A stretch of DNA of 64,000 nt from CAVWTN01 sp963757945 (GTDB taxonomy: Bacteria; Vulcanimicrobiota; Vulcanimicrobiia; Vulcanimicrobiales; Vulcanimicrobiaceae): the NCBI GenBank assembly GCA_963757945.1, contig CAVWTN010000002.1, positions 248,001 through 312,000 on the forward strand. Reading direction: 5' to 3'. The notes below the pieces were generated by a model that searched no databases, was not told the DNA's origin, and saw only the letters and a list, made by a program, of their open reading frames with translations. Within the stretch, counting starts at the first letter, position 1; the number at the start of each line of letters is the position of its first letter. This document shows, piece after piece, positions 34,714 to 44,098 of this stretch. The position numbers and the translations under genes were made by a program.

Positions 34714-37482
34714 TTGATCTTCCTCCCCGTCTTGGTTTCGCTCGTCCTCATCTGGAGCGGATGGACCGCGTTCGCCCTCGCGGAGCGGAGGAGCGCGCTC
34801 GATCACGTTCAGAGCCAGCTTGCGAGTACCGTCTCAACGCTTGCCGATTTCAGCGAACTGGCGGAACTGTCGGGCGCGAGCGCCGCAGCCCGCACGAACG
34901 CGAGCCGCACCGAGGCTTTCTGGCATGCTTTGCTGCTATATCCCACGGCGAGCTTCTGGGTGGAATCGCATGGCCGCATCACGGCCGGCCAGCCCCCCGC
35001 GGGCAAAACCGGGCCGGCGATCGTCGCCGCGGACGCTCGAGACACGTTCACGGTGCATGCCGCCCTGCCCGAAGCGGACGCGCTCGTCGATTGGAAGCGC
35101 GCCACATGGCAGAGCATCGCGGCGCTCGCCGCCGTCACGTTCGCATTTCTGATCCTCACGCGCTTTCTGGCGAATGCGCTGCGGCAACGCGCGATTGCCG
35201 AACGAGAAGCTGCGGGCTCGGCCGAGCGCGCCAAGCAGCTCACGATCTATCGTGCCCAACTCGAAAAGACCGTCGCCAACCGCACCGAAGAACTTGCCCA
35301 AGCGAATTCGCACCTAGAGACGGAACTCGAAGAGCGCCGCGCGATTCAAGGGGCCCTCCGCGAGCGCGACGCACTGCTCAGCGCCGTGACGAAGAGCGCA
35401 TCCGATCTGCTCGGCACGCAAAATTACGAAGATGCGCTCGCCTTGGTCCTCGAACTGATCGGCAAGACCGTTTCCGTCTCCCGCGTCCACTCGACCACGA
35501 TCGTCGCCGCTGCCAACGGTCATTTCATCTCGACGTTACGGCAGGAGTGGCGCGAACGCGGCCTCCCGTCGATGATCGGCGACCCTCTCTTCGAAGGCGT
35601 CGACCTCACCGCCGACTTCCCGGAACTCATCGAGCGGCTCCGGGCCGGACGAATTACGTCGTTCCATGCTGACGAGATCGTAGGGCCCTACCGTAAGCTC
35701 AGCGAGCGAGCCGGGATCGCGTCGATGCTCAACATCCCCATCATCGTCGCGAATACGCTGTGGGGCAGCCTGAACTTCATCGACTCTTCCAACGCGAAAC
35801 GCGAGTGGAGCTGGGCCGAGACCGACACGTTGAAAACGCTCGCCGGCCTGCTCGGCACGGCGATCACTCGCGCCAGATACGTCAAAGAGCTCGCCGACGC
35901 GGACACGATCGTTCAGAACAGCCCGACCATTCTCTACCGTCTCGGCGGTGCGGCGGGCTTTCCCTTGCTGTATATCTCGAGCAACATCGCGAAATTCGGT
36001 CACGATCCGGCAGCACTGATGCGATCTCCGGCGTGGGCGAACGACCTGATCGATCCACGCGACCGTCCAACGTTCGACGCGGCGCTCAAGCAGGCGCTCG
36101 TGCAAGACGCGAAGGGCGCCTCAATCGAATTCCGGATGCGCACGGCCACCGCAGGCGAGCGTTGGGTCGAGAGCCGCTACGTTCCGCGGCACGAGAAGGA
36201 CGGCCGGCTCGTCGACATCGAGGGCATCATCATCGACATTACGGAACGAAAGATCGCGGAAGAGAAGATCGCCCTGCTCGCCCGCACCGATTCCCTCACC
36301 GGTCTCGCGAACCGCGCGACGTTCATGGAGCGCTTGCGCCAAACGTTCGCGGCGACCGCGCGCGGCGCGAAAGCCTTTGCGGTCTTGTATCTCGACTTGG
36401 ATTACTTCAAGCCCGTCAACGACACGCTCGGGCACGGGGCGGGCGATCGGCTGCTGCAGCAGGTCGCCGACCGTCTGACGAAATGCACGCGCGACACCGA
36501 TCTCGTCGCACGGTTGGGCGGCGACGAATTCGCGGTGCTCCAAGCGAATGCCGCCGAACCCGAGAGCGCCGGCGAGCTCGCTGCCAGAATCGAACGCTCG
36601 CTGGCCCTTCCTTACCTGCTCGACGGAACGGACGTGCGCATCTCCGCCAGCATCGGCATCTGCCCGCACACCGCGAGCAGCTCGGGACCGGATGAGATGC
36701 TCGCGCGAGCCGATCTCGCACTCTATCGAGCGAAGGAACAGGGCCGCAGCCAATACCGTTTCTACTCCGAAGATCTCGATCGCGAGGTCCTCGGACGCGT
36801 CCAGCTCGCCGAGGATCTGAGGACGGCGCTCGCCGGGGATCAGCTCGAACTGTATTGCGAGCCGCAGATCGAGCTGGCCACCGGCGATCTCGCCGAGATG
36901 AAAGCGCTCGTGCGCTGGCATCACCCGACGCGCGGCCTCTTGATGCCCGACGACTTCATCCCGTCCTTGGAAAAGACTGCGACCGGGATCGCACTGGGAC
37001 ATTGGCTCCTCGACAACGCATGCCGGGAACTTCATACGCGCCGGGCCGCCGGTTCGATCCTGCGCGGCATTGCGATCGACATCCGCTTCTCGCTGCTCAA
37101 GAACGGCGATGAACTCGTTCGCGACGTACGCAGCACGCTCGCCAAATGGCATCTCGTCCCCTCCGACCTGGAGGTCGACGTCACCGAGGCTACGCTCGCC
37201 GAGGCGACGCTGTCGCAGAACGACACGCTTGCGCGTCTGCACGACGCCGGTGTCAAGATCGCCATCGCCGAATTCGGGACGAGATGCTCGTCGTTCGAGT
37301 ACCTGCGCGGCTATTGGGTGAGCAGGATCAAGCTCTCGCAGACCTTGATCTCCGACGCGCTCGCCTTGCCCGATAGCGCGGCGGCCGTTCACGCCATCAT
37401 CGAGCTCGCAGCCGAACTCGGGATTCCGGTGATCACAGAGGGCCGGGAAACGCCCGACGAGAGAACGCCGACAACGCGTTGA
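34714..37482 (+). CDS. GAF-PAS-GGDEF protein with degenerate, truncated EAL domain
   Basis: 922 residues; TTG start at 34714, with no better start in the open frame upstream. It has two membrane helices (near residues 1-22 and 130-155) around a periplasmic sensor region, then a coiled coil, a GAF-like domain, a PAS domain and a GGDEF domain with an intact GGDEF motif and an RxxD inhibitory site (RDTD) five residues before it, so it should make cyclic-di-GMP. The EAL domain has lost its catalytic motifs (KAL for EAL; AEFGTR for DDFGTG) and stops at VITEGRET, short of the family end. The break adjoins a TonB-receptor fragment. Confidence 0.85.
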   Translation: MIFLPVLVSLVLIWSGWTAFALAERRSALDHVQSQLASTVSTLADFSELAELSGASAAARTNASRTEAFWHALLLYPTASFWVESHGRITAGQPPAGKTGPAIVAADARDTFTVHAALPEADALVDWKRATWQSIAALAAVTFAFLILTRFLANALRQRAIAEREAAGSAERAKQLTIYRAQLEKTVANRTEELAQANSHLETELEERRAIQGALRERDALLSAVTKSASDLLGTQNYEDALALVLELIGKTVSVSRVHSTTIVAAANGHFISTLRQEWRERGLPSMIGDPLFEGVDLTADFPELIERLRAGRITSFHADEIVGPYRKLSERAGIASMLNIPIIVANTLWGSLNFIDSSNAKREWSWAETDTLKTLAGLLGTAITRARYVKELADADTIVQNSPTILYRLGGAAGFPLLYISSNIAKFGHDPAALMRSPAWANDLIDPRDRPTFDAALKQALVQDAKGASIEFRMRTATAGERWVESRYVPRHEKDGRLVDIEGIIIDITERKIAEEKIALLARTDSLTGLANRATFMERLRQTFAATARGAKAFAVLYLDLDYFKPVNDTLGHGAGDRLLQQVADRLTKCTRDTDLVARLGGDEFAVLQANAAEPESAGELAARIERSLALPYLLDGTDVRISASIGICPHTASSSGPDEMLARADLALYRAKEQGRSQYRFYSEDLDREVLGRVQLAEDLRTALAGDQLELYCEPQIELATGDLAEMKALVRWHHPTRGLLMPDDFIPSLEKTATGIALGHWLLDNACRELHTRRAAGSILRGIAIDIRFSLLKNGDELVRDVRSTLAKWHLVPSDLEVDVTEATLAEATLSQNDTLARLHDAGVKIAIAEFGTRCSSFEYLRGYWVSRIKLSQTLISDALALPDSAAAVHAIIELAAELGIPVITEGRETPDERTPTTR

Positions 37483-38573
37483 CAACCGCCTTCTCTCACC
37501 TTCGCGCCACCAATCAAGTCAGCGTCGCCCAGTTGCAAGACGTGTTCAAGATTGGAGGCAACCATACGCTCCGCGTATCGGCGGAGTATCGGCACAACAC
37601 GATGCCGACGATCACCGAAGGCGGCCAGATCTCCTATGACGTCGCGTCCGCGTCCGGGATGTGGGACTGGAGCGTGACGCCCACGCTGGCGCTCACGAAC
37701 GCCGTCCGCTTGGACCATCTCCAGCTTGCCCGGCATGGATCCGTGCCGGCCGGGTACGGGCTCGCGAATGCCGATTGGAACGGCCGCGCGCTCTCGGAAC
37801 TGAGTTTCAACTCCGGGCTGGTTTGGCGCGCCGACCCTGCCGACACCTTCAGGCTCACGGCCGCGCGCGGAGTCCAAGTCCCGAGCCTGTTCGAACTCGG
37901 CGGACTGCTGATTCAAACGCCTCTCGGTTTCGTCAGCGGCATCCCGACCCTCGATCCCGGGATCGTGACGAACTACGAGATCGGCTGGGACCGCACGCTG
38001 CGCCCCGGCACGCAGCTGCGGGTCAGCGCATATCATGAAACCGCCGTCGACATCGTCGGCCTGCTCGCCGGCAGCTCGCCGGCAACGGGCCTTGCCATCA
38101 CGCCCGCGAACATCGGACGGTCCGAGGCGACCGGCTTCGAACTTTCGCTCAAGGGTTCGTTCAATAAGGACTGGCGCTGGAGTGCAAGTTACACGCCGGA
38201 GTTCATCAGCGACCATTTCGACCCGGGGTTCACGCTCGCTACGACCGCCGTCAACTTCGCGAAGACGACGCCGGTTCACGTCGTGAACGCGGGGCTCGGC
38301 TGGGAGCGCCGGCCGTGGGAAGCCGATGCATATCTGCGCTACGAATCAGCATTTTACGGCATCGAGAAGACGGCCGGCAGCACCGCCATCAACAGCGAAG
38401 TGCTTGCACCGATCCCCGGCTATGTGACCGTCGACGCGCGCGTCGGCTATCGCTTGAACGATCGGCTGACCGTATCGCTATCGGGGCAGAATCTCACGCG
38501 TTCCCCGCAACGTCAGACCGCGGCTCCTGACGTCCAGCGGGTCGTGTTCGGAACCTTGAAGCTCAAGTTCTGA
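37479..38573 (+). pseudogene. TonB-dependent receptor, 3' fragment (beta-barrel only)
   Basis: 364 residues matching only the C-terminal part of a TonB-dependent outer-membrane receptor: repeated beta-barrel strands (NHTLRVSAEYRH, LRVSAYHETAVDIVGL, VDARVGYRLNDRLTVSLSG) ending in a C-terminal Phe as outer-membrane proteins do. There is no signal peptide, TonB box or plug domain, and the apparent TTG start has no ribosome site. The receptor frame continues upstream into the end of the GGDEF/EAL gene. The 5' half was therefore removed when the two genes were joined. It is unlikely to be functional. Confidence 0.8.
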
Positions 38574-38604
38574 CGTCACGCCGTGTGCGCACCGCGTGCT
38601 CCGT

Positions 38605-39108
38605 CTACAGCAGTCCGCCCAGCAGCTGACTCGCGCCTTCGAGCGTGAGCTGTTGCGCGCTCCCCGGGGTCAGCCATGTGAACCACGTGTCGTCGCCGAC
38701 GACGCCGTCGACCGTCTTGCCCGCCCAGGCCTGCAACGCCTTGACCGCAGTCTCCGTGCCAGCGTCGAAGATGCCGTCGATCGGGCCCGTGTACGGCGCG
38801 AATGAGACGGCGACCACCAAACCCGCTAGCGCCTTTTGCAACCACGCAACGGCGGGGCCGTGCGACCCGAGCTGCAGCGTTGGAGATGCCTCACGATACG
38901 CCGGCAAGGCGGCCCACGTGAGCGGGCCGACGATGCCGTCGATCGTCAAGCCATGTGCGGATTGAAAGCTCTTCACCGCTGTTTCGAGGCTTGCATCGAA
39001 CGTGCCGGTGATCGGGCCGAAGGGATTCCACTCGAGATGCCGCGCCAGCACCCGCTGCAGGCGCTTGACGTCGTCGCCGGTAGAGCCGAGGCTGATCGTA
39101 GCTGGCAT
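38605..39108 (-). CDS. Peptidoglycan-binding (PG_binding_1) repeat protein
   Basis: 167 residues comprising two PG_binding_1 domains: residues 5-70 (STGDDVKRLQRVL...DGIVGPLTWAAL) and 78-145 (SHGPAVAWLQKAL...DGVVGDDTWFTWL). Each shows the three-helix pattern with the conserved F/L-Q-x-x-x-G-L-x-x-DG-x-VG-x-x-T-W. There is no signal peptide or catalytic domain, so it may be exported by another route or act as a wall-binding module of a larger system. AGAGG precedes the ATG. It is convergent with the TonB-receptor fragment. Confidence 0.85.
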   Translation of the reverse strand: MPATISLGSTGDDVKRLQRVLARHLEWNPFGPITGTFDASLETAVKSFQSAHGLTIDGIVGPLTWAALPAYREASPTLQLGSHGPAVAWLQKALAGLVVAVSFAPYTGPIDGIFDAGTETAVKALQAWAGKTVDGVVGDDTWFTWLTPGSAQQLTLEGASQLLGGLL

Positions 39109-39201
39109 GGAGCGTTACCTCTCAGATGGATCGGGGGCGAGGGAGCACCGATTCTCACGTATGCGGCGCGGTGCCTCCAGGTAGAGGGCCCCGGGAGCGT
39201 G

Positions 39202-40119
39202 TCATGCAGCCTTGACGAGCTCGACCCTGTTGCGCCCGAGCGCCTTCGCGCGGTACATCGCGCGATCCGCGCGGGCGACGGCTTCGGACCAGTCTCGATC
39301 CTCGGGCAGGAACGATGTCACGCCGATGCTGACGGTGAACGTGAACGGCTGCGAGAGCACGACGTTGCCGATCTGCGCGATCGCGAGCCGCATCCGTTCC
39401 GCCATCTCGAGCCCGCCCACGAGAGCCGTTCCCGGCAAGACGACGACAAACTCCTCGCCGCCGAATCGCGCCGGCAAGTCCGTCGCGCGCGCCATCGATT
39501 TCAGCGTCGCCGCCAGCGCAACGAGGGCGCGATCGCCGGCATCGTGACCGTACGCGTCGTTGATCTCTTTGAAGTGGTCGATGTCGATCATCAGCAGTGC
39601 AGCTTGGCCGCGAAGCCGTTGACACCGCAGAAACTCGGTTTTCATCGCCTCATCGAACGCCCGCCGGTTTGCGAGGCCCGTAAGCGCATCGGTTCGGGCC
39701 AACTCTCGAAACTCGTCTTTGAGCAGTTCGAGCTTCGCAACGGCCTGCCGTAGCTGGTCCTCCACGTCGCGGCGTGCCGTGATGTTGCGGGCGATGCCGA
39801 GGACGCCGGTGACATTGCCGGCCGCGTCACGCATCGGTGTCTTGATCGTCTCCAGCAACACGCCGTGCCCGTCGCTCGCATAGTTGACGAATTCCTCGTT
39901 CATGCATGGGGTATCGGACGCCAGCGCGGCCGCGTCATTTTCCCGAAACGCGTCGGCTTGCAGGCGACCGACGAAGTCGTAGTCGGTCTTACCCGAAATC
40001 TCGGCCACGGTAGCGCCGAAGAATCGCTCGAACTCCGGATTGCAATCGAGATACACGCCCGTCAGATCTTTGACCCACACCATGTCGGGTATCGTATGCA
40101 GGACTGTCCGTAAGCGCAT
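39202..40119 (-). CDS. PAS-GGDEF diguanylate cyclase
   Basis: 305 residues: one PAS domain (residues 1-115, IPDMVWVKDLTGVYLDCN...) and one GGDEF domain with the active motif GGEEF and an RATD inhibitory site five residues upstream. It should synthesise cyclic-di-GMP under PAS control in the cytoplasm. No membrane segment is seen, and the PAS domain begins almost at the first residue, so a longer N-terminus could have been missed. The family length for a PAS-GGDEF pair is about 300. Confidence 0.92.
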   Translation of the reverse strand: MRLRTVLHTIPDMVWVKDLTGVYLDCNPEFERFFGATVAEISGKTDYDFVGRLQADAFRENDAAALASDTPCMNEEFVNYASDGHGVLLETIKTPMRDAAGNVTGVLGIARNITARRDVEDQLRQAVAKLELLKDEFRELARTDALTGLANRRAFDEAMKTEFLRCQRLRGQAALLMIDIDHFKEINDAYGHDAGDRALVALAATLKSMARATDLPARFGGEEFVVVLPGTALVGGLEMAERMRLAIAQIGNVVLSQPFTFTVSIGVTSFLPEDRDWSEAVARADRAMYRAKALGRNRVELVKAA

Positions 40120-40219
40120 CTGCGTTTCTTCAAGCGCCGCGGCTCATGCCACGTACAGTCGCACGCAGTTGCATTTCGTTTGACTCATCGAAACCCGAAA
40201 AGGTGGCAACGAATACGCA

Positions 40220-40262
40220 GCGTAGAGGAAAAGCTCGCTTTAGCAGGGCTTTTCCTCTACGC
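40220..40262. other. Perfect 15-bp stem hairpin between genes
   Basis: GCGTAGAGGAAAAGC and its exact complement GCTTTTCCTCTACGC are separated by 13 nt. The hairpin is 30 bp past the stop of the minus-strand VOC gene and 100 bp before the PAS-GGDEF start. It probably acts as a terminator or transcript-stabilising hairpin, but there is no T-run after either arm. Confidence 0.7.
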
Positions 40263-40291
40263 GCGCATTCTTCGATGCAGCGTGTGGCTTG

Positions 40292-40654
40292 CTAGCTTGG
40301 ATTCGCCGCTTGCCACAAGCCGAGCGGCGCGCCGGTCGGATCGCTCAAAATGCTGAGCTTGCCCATCCCGATGTCCGTCACGGGAACCATCAAAGCCGCA
40401 CCGAGCGTTTGTGCTTTTTGCGTGTCCGCTTCGATGTCGTTCACGAGTACGTATGGTACCCAGGAAGACGGCGCGCCGGGAATCATCTGCGTCATGATGC
40501 CGCCGCCGGTTCCGTCGCCGACGTCGATGATCGTGTATGGCCCGGTCGGCATGTTCTCATCTTTGAGCTCCCAACCGAAGAGCGATCCGTAAAAGTTCTT
40601 GGCGGCTGCAACGTCGGTTGCGTTGAGTTCAACGTGGACGAACGGATGAGCCAT
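40292..40654 (-). CDS. VOC family protein (glyoxalase/bleomycin-resistance fold)
   Basis: 120 residues, a two-module VOC protein. It has FVHVELNATDVAAAKNFYG at the start, then YTIIDVGDGTGGGIM, WVPYVLVNDI and ILSDPTGAPLGLWQ, typical of the branch often annotated as glyoxalase/dioxygenase-like. The metal ligands expected are His7 and Glu9 and C-terminal positions. The substrate is unknown. It is monocistronic, with the strong hairpin downstream. Confidence 0.88.
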   Translation of the reverse strand: MAHPFVHVELNATDVAAAKNFYGSLFGWELKDENMPTGPYTIIDVGDGTGGGIMTQMIPGAPSSWVPYVLVNDIEADTQKAQTLGAALMVPVTDIGMGKLSILSDPTGAPLGLWQAANPS

Positions 40655-40815
40655 GGTGCGTCTCCTTGACGGCAGAAGTTGTGCAAACGGCGTGCGCCCG
40701 CACTACCCATCGGACCACCCGGCGAGACGCGGCGTTCCAAAATACCCCCGGCCGGCGACGCGGCCGACGGCTCGGTTGCCGCCGGGGGCGCCGGCGGCCA
40801 ACCGGAGACCGCAGG

Positions 40816-41700
40816 TTACTTGATCGCGATCTCGACCAGTTCGACCCTGCGATTCTTTGCACGGCCGTCTTCGGTCCGATTCGAGGCCACCGGCGCGTAG
40901 GGGCCGGCCCCAAACGGAATGAGCCGAGTGCCGGCGATCCCATGTTTGCCCACGAGCGCGTTCACCACCGCTTGCGCGCGGGCTTGGGAGAGTTGCACGT
41001 TCGCGGCGGCGCTGCCCTCCATGTCGGTATGCCCCACGATATAGACGGCCAGCGCCGGATTCTGACCGAGTAACTTCGCGATCTCCACGAGTGCGGATTC
41101 CGAATCGGGCCGCAGCTCCGCTTTGCCCGTATCGAAATGGATGCCGTATATGGCGACCCGCCCAGCGCTGCTGATGTCTCTAGCCATGGCGGCGGCGTCC
41201 ATGCTGACTTGCTGCTTCATTGCTTGCTTCGAAACGATGTACATGACGTACGTGGACGGCGCATGCCCGGTGGTGCCCAGGGCAATCCAGATTTCGCTGC
41301 CGTCCTTGACGAGGCGTAGCGTGGTTTCCCGGTCGTCGTTCCCGCCGGCTTCACGCAGGACCTCACCGCCCGCTGCGCGAGCAGCGTTCTGATAATTCCG
41401 CACGATCTGCAGGGCGGTCGTGTTCGCCGCACCGTGTGCGGCGGGTTGGTAGCGGAAGAAATAGCGATGCCCCTCCACCGTCTGAACGGCGTTTCTTCCG
41501 CCCTGTGTGACCTCAAAGTTATACGTATCGAACTGCGAGTCTTCGTAGCCCGTGATCACGTAGCCCGGCATGCGCGGAATTCCGGGATAGTCTTTCGATC
41601 CCGGCCGATCCTCTTGCGCCCAGGCAGCCGACCCAAATGAAATGAAAATGATTGCAAGCGCAGCAACGGCTAGCAGCAGGCTGCGCAAAACTCGGCTCAT
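40816..41700 (-). CDS. OmpA-family outer membrane/periplasmic protein
   Basis: 294 residues. The ATG at 41700 has AGGAG five bases upstream (a second ATG directly precedes it). A signal peptide (residues 1-28, ending SAAWAQ) is followed by a DUF4892-like domain with GYVITGYEDSQFDTYNF, and then a C-terminal OmpA domain (IHFDTGKAELRPDS, VYIVGHTDMEGSAAANVQLSQARA, NRRVELVEI) that binds peptidoglycan. It tethers the outer envelope to the wall. A gap of about 180 bp separates it from the next gene on its strand. Confidence 0.87.
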   Translation of the reverse strand: MSRVLRSLLLAVAALAIIFISFGSAAWAQEDRPGSKDYPGIPRMPGYVITGYEDSQFDTYNFEVTQGGRNAVQTVEGHRYFFRYQPAAHGAANTTALQIVRNYQNAARAAGGEVLREAGGNDDRETTLRLVKDGSEIWIALGTTGHAPSTYVMYIVSKQAMKQQVSMDAAAMARDISSAGRVAIYGIHFDTGKAELRPDSESALVEIAKLLGQNPALAVYIVGHTDMEGSAAANVQLSQARAQAVVNALVGKHGIAGTRLIPFGAGPYAPVASNRTEDGRAKNRRVELVEIAIK

Positions 41701-41883
41701 CATAGCTCCTAAGAACGCCTCACCCAGTGGAGGCGCGGCAAACAAATGCCGGAGCACCGCAAGCGAAAGCAACGCATGGCAATTTCGCCGGCACGCTAAC
41801 TCCAGCGTACGGCGGCGTTCGCTGCACTGCCGGCGCTGCCTGCGCTCGACGGCGCTCGCGCCCTCGCACGCCACCCAGGGACA

Positions 41884-42498
41884 CTACCTACCGCGAGGAC
41901 CCCCGCCTCCGGCCGCGACCCAGGCGCGCGCCGGCGAGGCCAGGTGTTCGGCGAGCGGCGCCGGCCGGCCAAAATGGAAACCCTGGCCGTAATCAACGCC
42001 AAGGAGCCGCAGCACCTCCGCGATCTCCTGACTCGTCACGAACTCGGCAACCGTCCGCATTCCCATGCCCCGCGCGATTTGCACGATCGCCGAAATCAGG
42101 ATCCGATCGGTCTCGTTCTCATCGCAGTGCTGCACAAACTCGCCGTCGATCTTCAGGTACTTGAACGGCAGATGCTTGATATAGTAAAACGATCCGAAGC
42201 CTGCCCCGAAGTCGTCGAGAGCGAAACCGCAACCGAGCACGGATAGGCGCTCCGCAAATCGAATGGCGCGTCCTACATTCGCGACCGCCGCCGTCTCCGT
42301 GACTTCGAAGATCAGCCGGTCCGCGGGCACCCCGGTCACTTGCAGGCGACGCTCGACGATTTCGAGCAACTCCTCGTCGCCGATCGTGAATCCCGAAAGG
42401 TTGATCTCGAAGCGCAGGTCCCGGCCAAGCGCCCGCTGCTCCGCAAGCATGTCGATTGCGCGTAGCGCGACCCAGCGGTCGATGTCACCGATGCCCAA
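41884..42498 (-). CDS. EAL phosphodiesterase domain, 3' part of frameshifted PAS-GGDEF-EAL gene
   Basis: About 204 residues covering most of an EAL domain: FEINLSG, FEVTETAAV, FALDDFGAGFGSF, YLKIDGEFV and VDYGQGFHFG. The E-x-L start of the domain (YELLLRM) is encoded in the overlapping upstream frame, at the end of the 42485-44098 gene. The two pieces read as one protein if one G of the GGG at about 42491 is removed. Catalytic residues are otherwise kept, so the ancestral protein could hydrolyse cyclic-di-GMP. The TTG that opens this frame is probably not used. Confidence 0.75.
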   Translation of the reverse strand: MGIGDIDRWVALRAIDMLAEQRALGRDLRFEINLSGFTIGDEELLEIVERRLQVTGVPADRLIFEVTETAAVANVGRAIRFAERLSVLGCGFALDDFGAGFGSFYYIKHLPFKYLKIDGEFVQHCDENETDRILISAIVQIARGMGMRTVAEFVTSQEIAEVLRLLGVDYGQGFHFGRPAPLAEHLASPARAWVAAGGGGPRGR

Positions 42499-44098
42499 CG
42501 CGCTCGGCGACGTCCAGGAAGTTTGCGGGAAGTATCAACTGGCCGTCTTCATCCCGCATCCGCAATAGCAACTCGTACTGCACCGGTCCGCTGCCCGTCA
42601 ATGCGACGATCGGCTGTGCCAGAAGAACCAGCGCATCTAGCGCGAGCGCTTTATGGATCCGCTCCGCCCATTTCATCCGGTTTTCGATCTTAGGCCGAAT
42701 ATGCTCGTCGGTGCGATAGCGTGCCCACCGGTCCCGCCCCGCCTCCTTTGCTTCATACATCGCGAGGTCCGCGTTGACCATCATCTCGTCCGCGGTCAAG
42801 CGCTCACCATCACCGAAAAGCGCGATGCCGACGCTGGCCGTAATAGGTCGCCGGTCTCCTACGAAAGTCGGCATCGTCTCATCTCGCACGACCTGCAGCA
42901 ACGATTCGGCGACCGCTCTGGTTCCGGCTTCGTCCGAGGAAGGGAGCAGCACGGCGAACTCGTCGCCACCCAGGCGCGCGAAAACGTCGCTTTCGCGCAG
43001 ACGCGAGCGCAAGCCGTTCGAAATGCGCACGATCAACTCGTCGCCAGCCTCGTGGCCTTGCGTGTCGTTGAAATACTTAAAGTTGTCGACGTCCACGATC
43101 AACACGGCCCCGATCGCTCCGTACCGCGCAACGCGAGCCACGTGGCTGCTCAGCTCGCGAGCGAAGCTTCTCCGGTTGCGCGCCCCGGTCAGCGGATCGT
43201 GGTCAGCCATGTGTTCGAGCGCAAGCTCGTTGTCGAGCCGTTCAGTGAGGTCTCGCGTTATCTTGCTATAGCCTTGTAACACGCCGCCGGCATTGCGTAA
43301 TGCGGTGATTACAACGTTCGCCCAGAACTGCGTTCCGTCCCGGCGTACGCGCCAGCCATCGGCTTCCAGACGACCTTCGCTCGCCGCCGCCGTCAAGTCT
43401 TGCTCCGGCTTCCCCGCTGCGATGTCCTCGGCGGTGTAAAATACCGAGAAGTTTCGCCCGATGATTTCCTCGGCGCGGTAACCCTCGAAGCGCTGCGCAC
43501 CCGCGTTCCAAGACGCGACACTGCCGTTTGGATCCAGCATCAGGATCGCATAGTCCTCAACGCCTTCGACCATCAAACGAAAGCGATCCTCGCTCGCGCG
43601 GAGGTTCAATTCAGCGGTGCGACGCTCCGTGAGATCGCGCGTGATCTTGCCGAACCCACGCAGCGTGCCGTCGGAGTTGCGTAGGGCCGTGATCACGACG
43701 CTGGCCCAAAACTGCGTCCCGTCCTGGCGAACGCGCCAGCCCTCGTCCTCCGCGTGACCCTCGGCTGCCGCGATCGCCAATTCGCACGCGGGCTTTCTCG
43801 CCGCAATATCCTCGGGCGTGTAAAACACCGAAAAGTTACGGCCTATGATTTCGCCAGCGCTATAGCCCTTGAAGCGTTGCGCTCCGGCGTTCCACGTGGC
43901 AACGTTGCCGTCGATGTCGAGCATGAAGATCGCGTAATCCTGAACGCCTGCTACAAGCAAGCGCAGCAGATCGTCCTGGTCACGCTGCACGTCCAGCCAC
44001 TTGCCGCCGGATGCGGCGCTTCCGCTATTCCTCTCGCGATCGGCGGGAGCGGCCGGCAGGACGACGAGCGAGCCGCCGTGCGCTTTCGTCACGCGCAT
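42485..44098 (-). CDS. PAS-PAS-GGDEF protein, 5' part of frameshifted PAS-GGDEF-EAL gene
   Basis: About 537 residues from ATG at 44098 (a TTG at 44137 is an alternative). Two PAS domains are nearly identical in layout (GVQDYAIFMLDIDG and GVEDYAILMLDPNG, each followed by NAGAQRFKGY or NAGAQRFEGY), suggesting internal duplication. A GGDEF domain with an intact GGDEF motif follows, then the start of an EAL domain (PVQYELLLRM) before the frame ends LDVAERVGHR. A one-base insertion in a G-run separates it from the rest of its EAL domain. No membrane segment is present. Confidence 0.85.
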   Translation of the reverse strand: MRVTKAHGGSLVVLPAAPADRERNSGSAASGGKWLDVQRDQDDLLRLLVAGVQDYAIFMLDIDGNVATWNAGAQRFKGYSAGEIIGRNFSVFYTPEDIAARKPACELAIAAAEGHAEDEGWRVRQDGTQFWASVVITALRNSDGTLRGFGKITRDLTERRTAELNLRASEDRFRLMVEGVEDYAILMLDPNGSVASWNAGAQRFEGYRAEEIIGRNFSVFYTAEDIAAGKPEQDLTAAASEGRLEADGWRVRRDGTQFWANVVITALRNAGGVLQGYSKITRDLTERLDNELALEHMADHDPLTGARNRRSFARELSSHVARVARYGAIGAVLIVDVDNFKYFNDTQGHEAGDELIVRISNGLRSRLRESDVFARLGGDEFAVLLPSSDEAGTRAVAESLLQVVRDETMPTFVGDRRPITASVGIALFGDGERLTADEMMVNADLAMYEAKEAGRDRWARYRTDEHIRPKIENRMKWAERIHKALALDALVLLAQPIVALTGSGPVQYELLLRMRDEDGQLILPANFLDVAERVGHR

